Shown here: in pieces, positions 43,429 to 52,595 of the stretch
Numbering within the stretch: position 1 is the first letter of the stretch
Layout of the letters: each line of letters opens with the position of its first letter
Assembly: GCF_020509005.1 (NCBI RefSeq)
Contig: NC_063017.1
Coordinates: forward strand, 2,604,001-2,668,000
Reading direction: 5' to 3'
Length of the DNA: 64,000 nt
DNA from: Fulvia fulva
Taxonomy: Eukaryota > Ascomycota > Dothideomycetes > Mycosphaerellales > Mycosphaerellaceae
Translations under genes and position numbers: made by a program
The notes under the pieces: model-generated
The model's database searches: none
Told to the model about the DNA's origin: nothing
What the model saw: the letters and a program-made list of their open reading frames with translations, nothing else

Positions 43429-44562
43429 TCACAAAAGATCCACATCCATCTCATCGTCCTCCTCTACTGTGGCATGATGGTAGCCTATGCCGTGCGATGG
43501 CGCCGGGGCCGGTGCAGTTTGACTGCCCCAGCCCATAGCACCATCCATACCGAGATCACCATCACGGTCACCATGCTCCTCCTCCAACGCCTCCACGATC
43601 TCCTGTTCGAAGAGATCGTCCTCCATCTCTTGGAGAAGATCTCTGCGTTGCTCTTGCACACGGCGAAGTCTATGCGTGATGGTTGATGCCTCTTCGTACG
43701 CCTTCTCGCGCAGCCAATAGAAGCAGGGCATGTGGATTAGCCGCCACAGGGCTGCCTCTACCTTTTGGATGACCGGGAGCGTCGCCTGAAAGAAGTCGTC
43801 AGTCATGTCTGTTAGACGCCATCCGGGACGACCATTGCCCAGTAGCGAGGCAATGTGTCCTAAGCCCTGACAAATTTGATTGAGGCGATGTTTGGGGTTA
43901 GTCTTCGCGTGCTGCGAGAGTTTCGCGAGAATGCTCCCGTCCTCGTACAGCATCTTGTCGAACAATGCACTTGCAGCCGCGATGGCTTCATGCATCTGGA
44001 CCATGGCTTGCTCGAGGCCCACGTGAAGGGCATAATAGGGATTCTGTAGCTGTGGCTGCTTGGGTGTTGGCTTCGTCGGTATACGACCGGCTGAGTGAGG
44101 CACATTCGTAGCTGTCGTTGAGCGGCTGAGGCCCGACGTCGAGAAATCGCACGCCAATTCCTCCATGATGTCCATAGAGGTTGCAGAATTGGCCAGCAAA
44201 GACTTCGGCGCCAATCGACTCTGTTGAGGAAGCATATCACCTATCGAGACAGCTTGTCTGTGTAGGTTCGACGCCGTGGCTGATGTCGGCAGAGGAGTCT
44301 GGATTGGCTTGCTTATGCTTCTAGGGTTCGCACGCATAGTCACATCTGCGTCAGGCAGCTCATCGGCGCTGCGGTTCTGTCGATTTGCTCGAGCCATGCT
44401 TAGGGATGGCCTAGCCAGCGTCTTTTCCCGAAATCCGAAGCCATCGAAGAGACCCCCGTAGTCCCCTCTTGCCTCCTCTTGCTCCTGCTCCTGCTTGTGC
44501 TCGTCCAGCATCGACTGGTAGTCCTCTATGTTATGGCCCGTTCCGAAGGACATGACGGGCAA
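43429..44562 (-). CDS. Hypothetical protein with acidic C-terminus
   Basis: A 377-residue single exon. Start MPVMSFGTGHNIEDYQSML (the second Met is also possible), then an acidic helix, a Ser/Thr/Pro-rich linker and a helical core. The core includes YYALHVGLEQAMVQMHEAIA, ALFDKMLYEDGSILAKLS, FFQATLPVIQKVEAALWRLI, CFYWLREKAYEEASTITHRL and RRVQEQRRDLLQEMEDDLFE. The C-terminus ends DDEMDVDLL. The core could be a helical bundle like those of the HeLo/STAND-N group, but similarity is too weak to claim. No signal peptide or membrane segment. Family unrecognised. Confidence 0.55.
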   Translation of the reverse strand: MPVMSFGTGHNIEDYQSMLDEHKQEQEQEEARGDYGGLFDGFGFREKTLARPSLSMARANRQNRSADELPDADVTMRANPRSISKPIQTPLPTSATASNLHRQAVSIGDMLPQQSRLAPKSLLANSATSMDIMEELACDFSTSGLSRSTTATNVPHSAGRIPTKPTPKQPQLQNPYYALHVGLEQAMVQMHEAIAAASALFDKMLYEDGSILAKLSQHAKTNPKHRLNQICQGLGHIASLLGNGRPGWRLTDMTDDFFQATLPVIQKVEAALWRLIHMPCFYWLREKAYEEASTITHRLRRVQEQRRDLLQEMEDDLFEQEIVEALEEEHGDRDGDLGMDGAMGWGSQTAPAPAPSHGIGYHHATVEEDDEMDVDLL

Positions 44563-44985
44563 TCGGTTTGGTTTCGTGGTTGTCTGGAGTACTTGCTCAA
44601 GAGCTACGCGGTAAAAGTGGCGATGCGTGATGTTGCTTGAGAAAGTGTGGTGTCAACAACTCCAAGCAAGCGCAGCAGTCGTCGAGTATATACCCCGAGT
44701 GTTATTGCGTGGTAGTGTAAACAAAGCAAAGGCCGCACATTCACATCTTGCGCTTTGTGTTCTTCATTACACAATGGCATTCACATTGAATGCCACGTGA
44801 CGAAGTGAATATGTTTGTCGAAGTCGTCACGGCGACTTGTGAATAGCTTGATCGTACCAGTCTGATGACTGCTAGAAGGATCATACTAAGAGGAAGAATC
44901 CAACATAGTCTGCCAATCATAATGCCAGAAGCACCGCTTTTGCACGTCTTCAAAAGCGTCCAGCGGTGCTTCAATGCATTGGGCT
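44563..44985. other. Intergenic, no gene seen
   Basis: 423 nt holding the promoter of the hypothetical gene and the 3' region of the kinase-like gene. Confidence 0.45.
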
Positions 44986-45951
44986 TCATATGGTAGCCAT
45001 CTTGATGTACTCCCAGGAATAGTGATACTCGTACCGAGCTGGACGAAGAGTTCTCGGCAAATACTCCTTTGTCCATTGTGAGCTGTGTCCAGCTACCATC
45101 TGCGCCTTGAGCCACTCCCATGGCTCAGGGTACCAGCCGGATTGATGCCAGTCAATGATTGCCACAATCTTTGGAGGGCCGTCTGGCTTTTTTGAGATGA
45201 GGATGTTGCTATGATCCAGGTCGCCATGCGTGAAGGTGACAGCAACACTGTCCTCGAGCCCGGACAGCTCTTCTACGTCTTTTCTTGCATCGTTGGCGCA
45301 AGCAAGCTTTGCGAGCCAGTCGTGAAAACTGTGTACATTGTCGAACGGCCCTGCTGGATACTGGCCTGCATTGTAAAAGAGTATGTCGCGTAGCGCTTGG
45401 CCGCATATCTGGCCAAGCCTGATGGCTGGTGCTGGCCTCCAGAATCTCAGCCATGACATGACTGTACTTAGAATAGTTCTGGGCCTGCTGTCGTTGCTAG
45501 TCGGACCAGGACACTGTATCCGGCGCCATGCAGCCATCATATCTCGCAGCTGTGCGCAGATATCGAGTTTGTCATCCTCGCTCATGTCATTCCAACGGCC
45601 TTGCAGAGTGTCGGCGTTAACAAGCTGCATGTAGAGAAATGTCTGATCGCTATCAACAGTCCAACCGTAGAGCTCAGGAACCGGGACTACGCCCCGAAGA
45701 TGCTTGCTCATGAACCAGAGACACTGTCCCTCCGCTATGGTGATGTCGCGACCCCATTTGATGATCAGTCCAAGCTCGGGATATAGAACTGGATCCGGTC
45801 TGAAAGTATTCCTGGTATCAATACCATCCTGAGCGGCTTTCACCCTGACCTCAGCTGGGCTGGGTAGACCATGTGGGAAGTGTCCGGGAAGATAGACGTC
45901 ACCAATAGGCAGATCTGCATGGTCAAAAGTTATGCCGGCCATGAGCTGCAC
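44986..45951 (-). CDS. Aminoglycoside-phosphotransferase-like kinase
   Basis: A 321-residue single exon of the APH/choline-kinase fold family, common in fungi with unknown substrates. The N-lobe has ELGLIIKWGRDITIAEGQCL (Lys for ATP and Glu). The hinge region is PELYGWTVDSDQTFLYMQLV. The catalytic loop is FTHGDLDHSNILI (Brenner motif H-G-D-x-x-x-x-N), and the metal-binding Asp is in IVAIIDWHQSGWYPEPWEW. All key residues are present, so it should be an active phosphotransferase. Start at 45951 (MQLMAGITF), or the next Met three codons later. Confidence 0.8.
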   Translation of the reverse strand: MQLMAGITFDHADLPIGDVYLPGHFPHGLPSPAEVRVKAAQDGIDTRNTFRPDPVLYPELGLIIKWGRDITIAEGQCLWFMSKHLRGVVPVPELYGWTVDSDQTFLYMQLVNADTLQGRWNDMSEDDKLDICAQLRDMMAAWRRIQCPGPTSNDSRPRTILSTVMSWLRFWRPAPAIRLGQICGQALRDILFYNAGQYPAGPFDNVHSFHDWLAKLACANDARKDVEELSGLEDSVAVTFTHGDLDHSNILISKKPDGPPKIVAIIDWHQSGWYPEPWEWLKAQMVAGHSSQWTKEYLPRTLRPARYEYHYSWEYIKMATI

Positions 45952-46524
45952 GCCGTACGGTCAGGCGCATGGGGAGTGATTTTGTATCTTTGACGAGCTG
46001 AACAGCCAGGTATCTGCAAAGACCTTTCTTAGTGAACAATGACTTGATGAGAGACAAACTTGGGCGATGGGCAGTGCACATGTTGTGATGGCGCGCGTCT
46101 GCGAATAATAGACATGAGACAACCCTTGCAAGGTGCGGTAAGCAGCCGAGACCGCCCTAAGCCGGATCGAGCCACAGTCTGTGGTGAGAGCTGAAGTCGT
46201 CGATATAATCAATCACATCGGAGGACCTGACCTGTCGTAATGGCATTCTTAACTCTCCATCAGCCGATACCACCGCCATCCGATAAGAAGCATACCTGTA
46301 CTTACAACATCATCCTTTCGAGAACATCAAAGAAATTCACATAGAAACCTTGGGTCTCTTCAGCAGGTCCGAGAAGAAGGCAACATCATCCGTTACCACA
46401 AGCAACAATACACCAGAGCAGCCACAAGGTAGTGATGTTGTGATTGGTGCCCCCCCCCCCCACCAAAGTTGCGGCTGAAGCCACGCAATATCACCCCATT
46501 TGCCTGTTCGTGTGGGAAAGTGCA
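45952..46524. other. Intergenic, with poly-C tract
   Basis: 573 nt upstream of the called start of the DCQWW gene. The homologous frame extends into it to about 46447, so an unplaced first exon may lie here. Confidence 0.4.
46450..46461. repeat. Poly-C tract (12 nt)
   Basis: Twelve consecutive C directly in the 5' part of the open frame of the DCQWW gene at 46525; a possible slippage site. Confidence 0.9.
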
Positions 46525-47080
46525 ATGTTCAAAGCACATTGGGCCATCTTCATTCCCGAAAGTGGTGACAGATCGTGCAAAAGAGGGAAGTATATCCATG
46601 TCATTGGCTCTCTCAAGGATGGCTTCCAGTTCGAGCTTGTTCGCGGCTATGACATGGCCAAGACTGGCACTCGCCCATTGCCAGCGATCGAAATCGGACT
46701 GGTCACTGCCGGCTTCGTTGTAGACACACCTTCCGGAGGCCAACGTGTGAAAGGGGCGATCGGCGACCTGAAGAATGGCCAACAGCCTTTCCGAGCTATG
46801 GACGGTCTGGAACAGTTCTTGGCCGCTGTTGCGCCGCCAACCAAGAGTTTGAATAGCGCTACATCGGTATGTGCATCCTGAAGCGAGCCAGTAGTCGTGT
46901 TGACGTGTGGTAATACAGGGTACCTCTAGAGGCAAAAAGGTCGACATGTCTGATTGCCAGTGGTGGACGACTCGGTGTGTTCGGGCACATGTGGAACAAG
47001 GTCTATTGATCGCACCGCAACGTGGTCTGAACAAGAACAAAGATCCGGTGGACATCATGTCATCGGCTCCACGTCATTGA
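46525..47080 (+). CDS. DCQWW-family small protein, copy 1
   Basis: Exons 46525-46866 and 46919-47080 (52-nt intron, GTATGTG...ATACAG, phase 0). From the first ATG (46525) the product has 167 residues. It begins MFKAHWAIFIPESG, then KYIHVIGSLKDGFQFELVRG, TAGFVVDTPSGG and PTKSLNS, and ends VDMSDCQWWTTRCVRAHVEQ. The homologous frame is open about 27 codons upstream (CLFVWESAMFKAHW) without an ATG, so the true start is probably in an unseen upstream exon. These proteins occur in many filamentous fungi, often in several copies, with no known function as far as I recall; a hydrolase-like H-W...D-C-x-W-W arrangement is suggestive only. Confidence 0.65.
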
Positions 47081-47186
47081 GACCAGGAAATGGGCATTGT
47101 CTTGAACCTGAAACCTGCAAGTGATTGCTGTGCATCAGCGGTTGATCCAAATACCCAGGACCAAAGCATCTGAAGTGTGACTTAGC

Positions 47187-47733
47187 TTAGTGCACCGGTA
47201 GTGCGGCCATCGCGTCTCCTATAAGTTTTGCTGTTTCCTCTCTTGATCCATCAAAGAGTGCTCCAAGTATGCCTTCATCCACCAGAGCCTTTACTACCTG
47301 CTTGATCCACCACTGACAATCTCGAACCTCCGACTTCGTCCTCTTGTCGGGTCCAGCCTCTGATGCCTTGTTCAAGCTTGGTCCTGGGGCCTCGACTGAA
47401 GTACAGCCTCGTTCGAGCTCATCGACAGGATGGTTGTCAACATATCCGCCACCTTCGTCTTCATCCTTCCGCTTGCACATCGGTAGGTCCGAGCCAGCGC
47501 CATCTTCTTGCTGCCAGTAGCGCCGTGGTATGCGTGCAATGGCAAATTTGCGGGAGCCGACTGCTCGGTCCTTGCTGATGTCGTAGTCTCGTACGACCTC
47601 GAATGGTATTGAAAGTGGTGTTCTTTGTCGTGGTGACTGTTGTGTAGTCGATGGGGCCTGCTGATTTGCGTCGTACTTACTGTGAGTGCGTGAACGGAAT
47701 ACTGTCTGCGTGCATCACAAAGACCCTGCACAT
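47187..47733 (-). pseudogene. DCQWW-family small protein, copy 2, frameshifted
   Basis: The ATG at 47733 opens MCRVFVMHADSIPFTHS. A 44-nt intron (47680-47637, GTAAGT...CAACAG) joins HHDKEHHFQYH. Homology then continues in another frame as FEVVRDYDISKDRAVG, which needs one extra T near 47602. The rest is FAIARIPRRYWQQEDG, an acidic insert of about 50 residues not present in copy 1, and the C-terminal block SEVRDCQWWIKQVVKALVDE ending DAMAALPVH. It is tail to tail with copy 1, 106 nt apart. One-base deletion or sequencing error; the rest is intact. Confidence 0.55.
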
Positions 47734-48552
47734 CAAGTGTTCGTGAGTTGTCGCGTTTCAAGTGTGGAGCGGGCGGCTGAAGCAAGGGACGTGAGAGTCG
47801 CATTGTGTGGTTCGCGTCGACGCCAACCTTGACACTCCGGACCTCACATCAACTTCCCGTTCCGCTGCTTGTCGTCGTCCATCAGTGCCATCGCAGACAT
47901 TCGTACTGCAGCGTTCCGATCGAAGATGGACGTTACTGCCCATGACCGCGCGACAGGCGGGATGACATCGACGGCATTGCCGTCCCCAGCTCCTCTGAGG
48001 GCATGACTCGATGCGGATGATGCTATGCGGCGATCTCAGCAACCTGGTAGGCTGGTTGGAACGCCTCATGCCAGGATGCGGGCACAGGCAGGTGAATGAG
48101 TAGCAGACGCGGCAGGTACGGCGGAAGGCAAGTTGCTGGAGAGGTGGAAGCTGCCTTCATCTGAGTGTTGCTCATCGTCGGCGGCGCGCGCAACGATCAA
48201 TGCACGCACTTGCAGGGGGCATCACAACGTAAATTTCCAGGCAAGCGCACAACCTTAAGGCGAGCAAGCCGGCGATGGACCGGATCAGGCGCTCCAATGT
48301 TTGTATGCCACGCTAGAACTAGCCAGCGAGCTTACGCAGTACACAACACTGCTAGAACGTACTTGCTTCTAACCGCCCTTCTTACCGCACATATCTACCG
48401 CACCACACCACACCACACCACACCACACCACACCATCCTCCGCCGCCCTTTCCCTCCACCTCATCCTGAAGCACTCGTCCTAAGAGTGTCTCATACAACT
48501 CCGACCACCTACCCACCCCTGCGTGTTTGACATAAGTTGTTTCTGTTGCGAC
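47734..48552. other. Intergenic, divergent promoters
   Basis: 819 nt upstream of the coiled-coil gene, holding a pentanucleotide repeat and a CT-rich run before the ATG at 48553. No gene seen. Confidence 0.5.
48401..48435. repeat. (CACCA)7 microsatellite
   Basis: Seven perfect CACCA units about 120 nt upstream of the coiled-coil gene start, probably in its promoter or 5' UTR. Confidence 0.95.
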
Positions 48553-50496
48553 ATGGGGAATCTCCTAAGCTCCGACTCTGCGCCTAAGCAGCGCCTGGCC
48601 GCAGCTGAGAAGGAGCTCCAGGCACGTCAGGAGGCCGTCGACACCAAGACCCAAGAGTTGGAGGACGTGAACAAGCAGCTTGCCGCCTCCAAGCAGGAGA
48701 GCGCCGACGCCAAGCAGGAAATTAGCATTCTTAAGGAGAGGGCCGAGAACCTGCAGTCCCAGCTCGACGCCGCCCAGCAGCAGAAGGAAGAGGCCATCGC
48801 CAACCTCGACAGCCAGCTGAAGAGCAAGGATGCAGACTACCACCAGCAGCGGGAGGCCGTCGACCGTGTTAGCAAGAGCCTTACCCAAGAGCGCGACCAG
48901 GCACGCAATGAGCTGAAGCAGCGCGAGGAGAAGCTGGCTGGACTCCAGAGCAACCACGACTCCCTTGCCAAGCAGGTCGAGCAACTGAAGCAGGAGTTGG
49001 GCCAGGCCACACAATCGCGCCAGCAGCTTGAGCAAGATCTGCGCGACGAGATTGAGAAGTACAAGAAGTCTCTGGCCCAGGCTGAGGAGCAGCAGAAGAG
49101 TCTACAATCCGCACATGGCACTGTCCAGACCGAACTGCAGGAGACCCAGAAGAGCAACGAGACCGCCATCGCTGCCGTCAAGAAGGACCTTGCCGACTCG
49201 CAGCAGAAGCTCACTCAGCTTCAACAGTCTACCGACAACGAGCGTCAAGAGGCTTCCACCAAGTTCCAAGCCGTGCAGAAGGAGCTGAATGAATCGCACG
49301 AGAAGCTGAAGAAGCTCGAGGCGGCTCACCAAGCATTGCAGAAGGACTCGGAAGAGAAGAACACCCAGCTTCGCGGCGAGCTTGAGAGTGCTCAGCGCAA
49401 GGTCTCCGAGCTGCAGTCCGAGGTTGAGAGACTTAAGAAGGTCTCGTCCTCGGCTGAGGCAACGTCGAACGAACTTCACCAGGCTGAGCAGAAGCTTCAG
49501 GCTCTCCAGAAGCAGCACGACGAGCTTCAAACAGTCTCCGAAAAGCAGCTCGCACAGTCCAAGCATGAACTCGAGCAGGCACGCGAACAGCATGCGACGC
49601 TCTCCGTCTCTCATAACAGGACCTTCGAAGAGCTTGCTGCCATCAAGCAGACCCTCAAGGATGGCAACGACAAGAACAAGTCTCTCGAGTCAGAGCACTC
49701 CAACCAGATCAAGTCACTGAAGGCTGAGATTGAGCAACTGCAGAAGCGAGGTACCGAGTCAGCGGCCGCTGAGAAGAAGCTGAAGGCGGAGCACGAAACT
49801 GAGCTGGAGCAATTGAGGAGTTTTGCCGCCGAAGCTTCTGCCAAGCTCAAGGTGGTTGAACAAGAAGGCGAGAACCTGAAGCGCGGCCAAGCACAGTCTG
49901 GCTCGCAGCTGGACGAATTGAAGAAGCAGCACGAGCAAGAGCAGAGCAAGACCGCCAAGGCAGAGGAAGCTCTCCGTGTTGCACAGCAGGTATGCCTTTG
50001 CAATGCCTATTTGCGTGACCTTCCACTAATTTCATCGTAGGAGAAGAACGACATCGAACAGCGTCTCCAGAAGCTCGACGCCGAACACAAATCCGCTCAA
50101 GCCGGAAATTCGGAACTCTCCGCCAAGCTCAATGCCACCGAGAAGGACCTTGCACAGCTCCGCGCAGAACACGAGAAGGCCACCGAAGCTGCCAAAGCAC
50201 TTCAGGGCACCCAAAGCGAGCTTGAGCAAGCTGAGCAAGCAGCCAATACGGCCGAGAAGAAGATCAAGGAGCTTGAGACCCAGCTGGCCGAGAAGGACGC
50301 TCAGACGGCCAAGGTCGCGGCAGCCACGGAGGACATTGCAAAGTTTGTTGCAGAGAAGGCAAGAGAAGATCCACAAAAGACAGCAGAGGCGCTCGAGCAG
50401 ACGACCTCCAAGCCAGAGCCTGACCGTAACGACTCTGGACGCGGCGGCGAGACCTCGCCCGTCGATGCCGGTGTTGAGAAAGTCGCAACAGCATAG
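48553..50496 (+). CDS. Long coiled-coil protein with N-myristoylation site
   Basis: Exons 48553-49989 and 50041-50496 (51-nt intron, GTATGCC...CGTAG) give 630 residues. The N-terminus MGNLLSSDSAPK fits the G-x-x-x-S/T rule for N-myristoylation (G2, S6), and the frame upstream of this Met has no good start. Residues about 20-590 are almost uninterrupted Gln/Glu/Lys/Ala-rich heptads without Pro, one of the clearest coiled coils possible; the last 40 residues are polar and disordered. It would be a membrane-tethered rod. Family unrecognised. Strong codon bias for G/C third positions suggests good expression. Confidence 0.85.
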
Positions 50497-51241
50497 AGTG
50501 GTGTGGCTCGTCCATTGAGCAGGCTTGAGTTGAGTCGGAAGGGTACACCCCACCACGACGGCGCTGATGATACCTATCCACTGTCCCAGCAGTCTTCCAT
50601 CTCAACCGATGGTAGCGTCGCGGTGGGAGAGCATGAATAAGATGCTAGGCAATAAGAGAAAATGCGGTTGGCTACTGCCGAGGAAGAGAATGCTTTGCTT
50701 TGCATGATGGCGCAGATACCCTTGCTGTTCTGAGTTTGGGTTACGGAGTGTTATGGAGTCTGATTGCTTTGGATGTCTCTTCTCATGTGTACTCTATTAA
50801 TGGTGAGTAGACGCTCTTAACGGCCTTGTTTCACGAAGTCCCATCCTGGGCTCGGCATTCGTCCGTCGCAACAGTGACCAGGACAAGGAATTCTCGCCAT
50901 TAGTCTGGTGTGCGAACGAACAACGTCATCGACCAAACCGTGCGCGATCTTCGTGACGGTGCTATTCGCGTCGTACAATGCGCGAAAGCGAGAGCTAGTG
51001 CCAGGAGCTGAATCTGAACGAGCCCTACAGCTGAATGCGGTGGGTCCGTTCCTCGCTGAAGAATCACTAGCGAACATGCTTACATTGAAGTTAGGTCTGA
51101 CAACACGAGTTGCACGACCGCATGAGTGCATGAGTGCACAGCAGATCGCCAAGCTCACAGCACGAAGAATCTATCTACACAACATGGCGCCTTCAAGTCT
51201 CTTCTTCTCCCCTACGACCGCCGGAGCCACCATCCACCACC
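50497..51241. other. Intergenic, no gene seen
   Basis: 745 nt between the coiled-coil gene and a P450 relic. Frames on both strands look like chance. Confidence 0.5.
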
Positions 51242-52288
51242 ATGCTAGAAACAACCTCCACATCCTCTCTCCTCCTCCCACGTTACTCCCACCCGATCCT
51301 CTCTCTCCTCCTCATCTCTTTCACATACCTCATAGCAAAATCCCTATACCTTCTCTACCTCTCCCCCATATCGCACATCCCAGGTCCCAAGACCGCAGCC
51401 ATCACATACTTCTACCAGACTTACTTCGACCTCTACCCCTATCAAGGGGAATGGTTCTTCGAACAGGAACGACTCCATGAAGTGTACGGTCCCATCGTCC
51501 GCGTCGGTCCTGATGAGATTCATATCTCTGACCCGGACTGGTATGCGGAATTTGCAGGGAGCAGTGTCAAGCGTAGAGACAAGTCGAAGTTGTGGTATTG
51601 GTTCAGTGGGAGTGGGGAGAATATTGATGGCGCTGCGTTCGCCACGCTCGATCATGGGGAGCATCAGGTTTGACGCGCGGCGATGAATCCTTTCTTCAGT
51701 ATGAAGAAGGTACAGGAGTTGGAGGGACGGGTGAAGGTGCATGTGGAGAAGTTGAGGGATAGGTTCTTGGAGATCAAGGGGACGGGAGAGGTGATGAATG
51801 TTATGGCGGCTACGAGTGCTTTGACGCTGGGTGAGCTGGACGGCTGTGGTGTTGAGAGAGGGTCTGTGTGCTGATGAGGTGTAGATGTGATCTCGGGGTA
51901 CTCCTTCGGCAAAAGCTGTAACACCCTCGACACGCCAGATATGGGTCTCTGGATCTGCAAGATGCTGGAAGATGGCTTCAGGCCGGAGAGGTTTCTGGGT
52001 GAGAGGGGGAAGGAGGTGTTGAGGTATATGGTGCCGTTTGAGAGGGGGCCGAGGAATTGTTTGGGTGTGAATTTGGCGTGGAGTGAGATGTATTTGGCTG
52101 TTGCGGCGGTGGTGGGCGGAGTAGAGGGATTGGAGTTGGTGGGGACGGGTATTCGGGATGTTACGTGAGTTGATGCAGTTTTGTGTGGGTTGAGACTTGT
52201 GCTGACGAGGTAAAGGGTTGATCGAGAATACTTCATCGGGGTGTTTCCGAAGGAGAGTAAGGGTGTGAGGGTCAAGGTCAATGGGTGA
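51242..52288 (+). pseudogene. Cytochrome P450 relic with nonsense codon and internal deletion
   Basis: N-terminal membrane anchor (LSLLLISFTYLIAKSLYLLY) and hinge SHIPGPK. Then YFDLYPYQGEWFFEQERLH, YGPIVRVGPDEIHISDP and a TGA at 51671-51673, where an Arg is expected before RAAMNPFFS. Intron 51831-51884 is intact and leads into DVISGYSFGKSCNTLDTPDMG. At about 51943-51950 the chain jumps directly to LWICKMLEDGFRPERFL and the heme loop FERGPRNCLG, so the I-helix and the E-x-x-R region (roughly 200-250 residues) are missing. Intron 52165-52215 and the C-terminus remain. It cannot make an active enzyme. Confidence 0.8.
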
Positions 52289-52595
52289 GCCGCCATTGCA
52301 TCCCTACCTGGCCTTGGCTGACAAGTGCTTGTCCGCTTGGACTGGGAATCTTCCCGACGTCCGCCGCCGTTCATGCTTTTGAATACATCTATCCTAGCAT
52401 AGCGATGCTAGCATTATCACTGACCACATCATACCATTCCTCTGTCAGAACCGCAGTTCTGTGTTCGCCTGCATAAGTGAACGCTGACAGCGTCTTCTCC
52501 ACCTAGGTATCTTGCGCCGCCACCCATGCTAAAGCCGATCATGTAGAAAAACAACTGCGCAAATCTGGGCCCTAAGCTGAAACAAGCACGTATGG
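52289..52595. other. Intergenic between convergent genes
   Basis: 307 nt; nothing recognised. Confidence 0.5.

Noticed and set aside
46393..47058. 221-codon minus frame opposite the DCQWW gene
   Set aside because: It is the antisense of an exon-intron-exon structure with conserved family motifs.
48565..49614. Long Leu-rich minus frames opposite the coiled-coil gene
   Set aside because: They are reverse-complement artefacts of Gln/Glu/Lys codons, which read as Leu/Phe/Ser.
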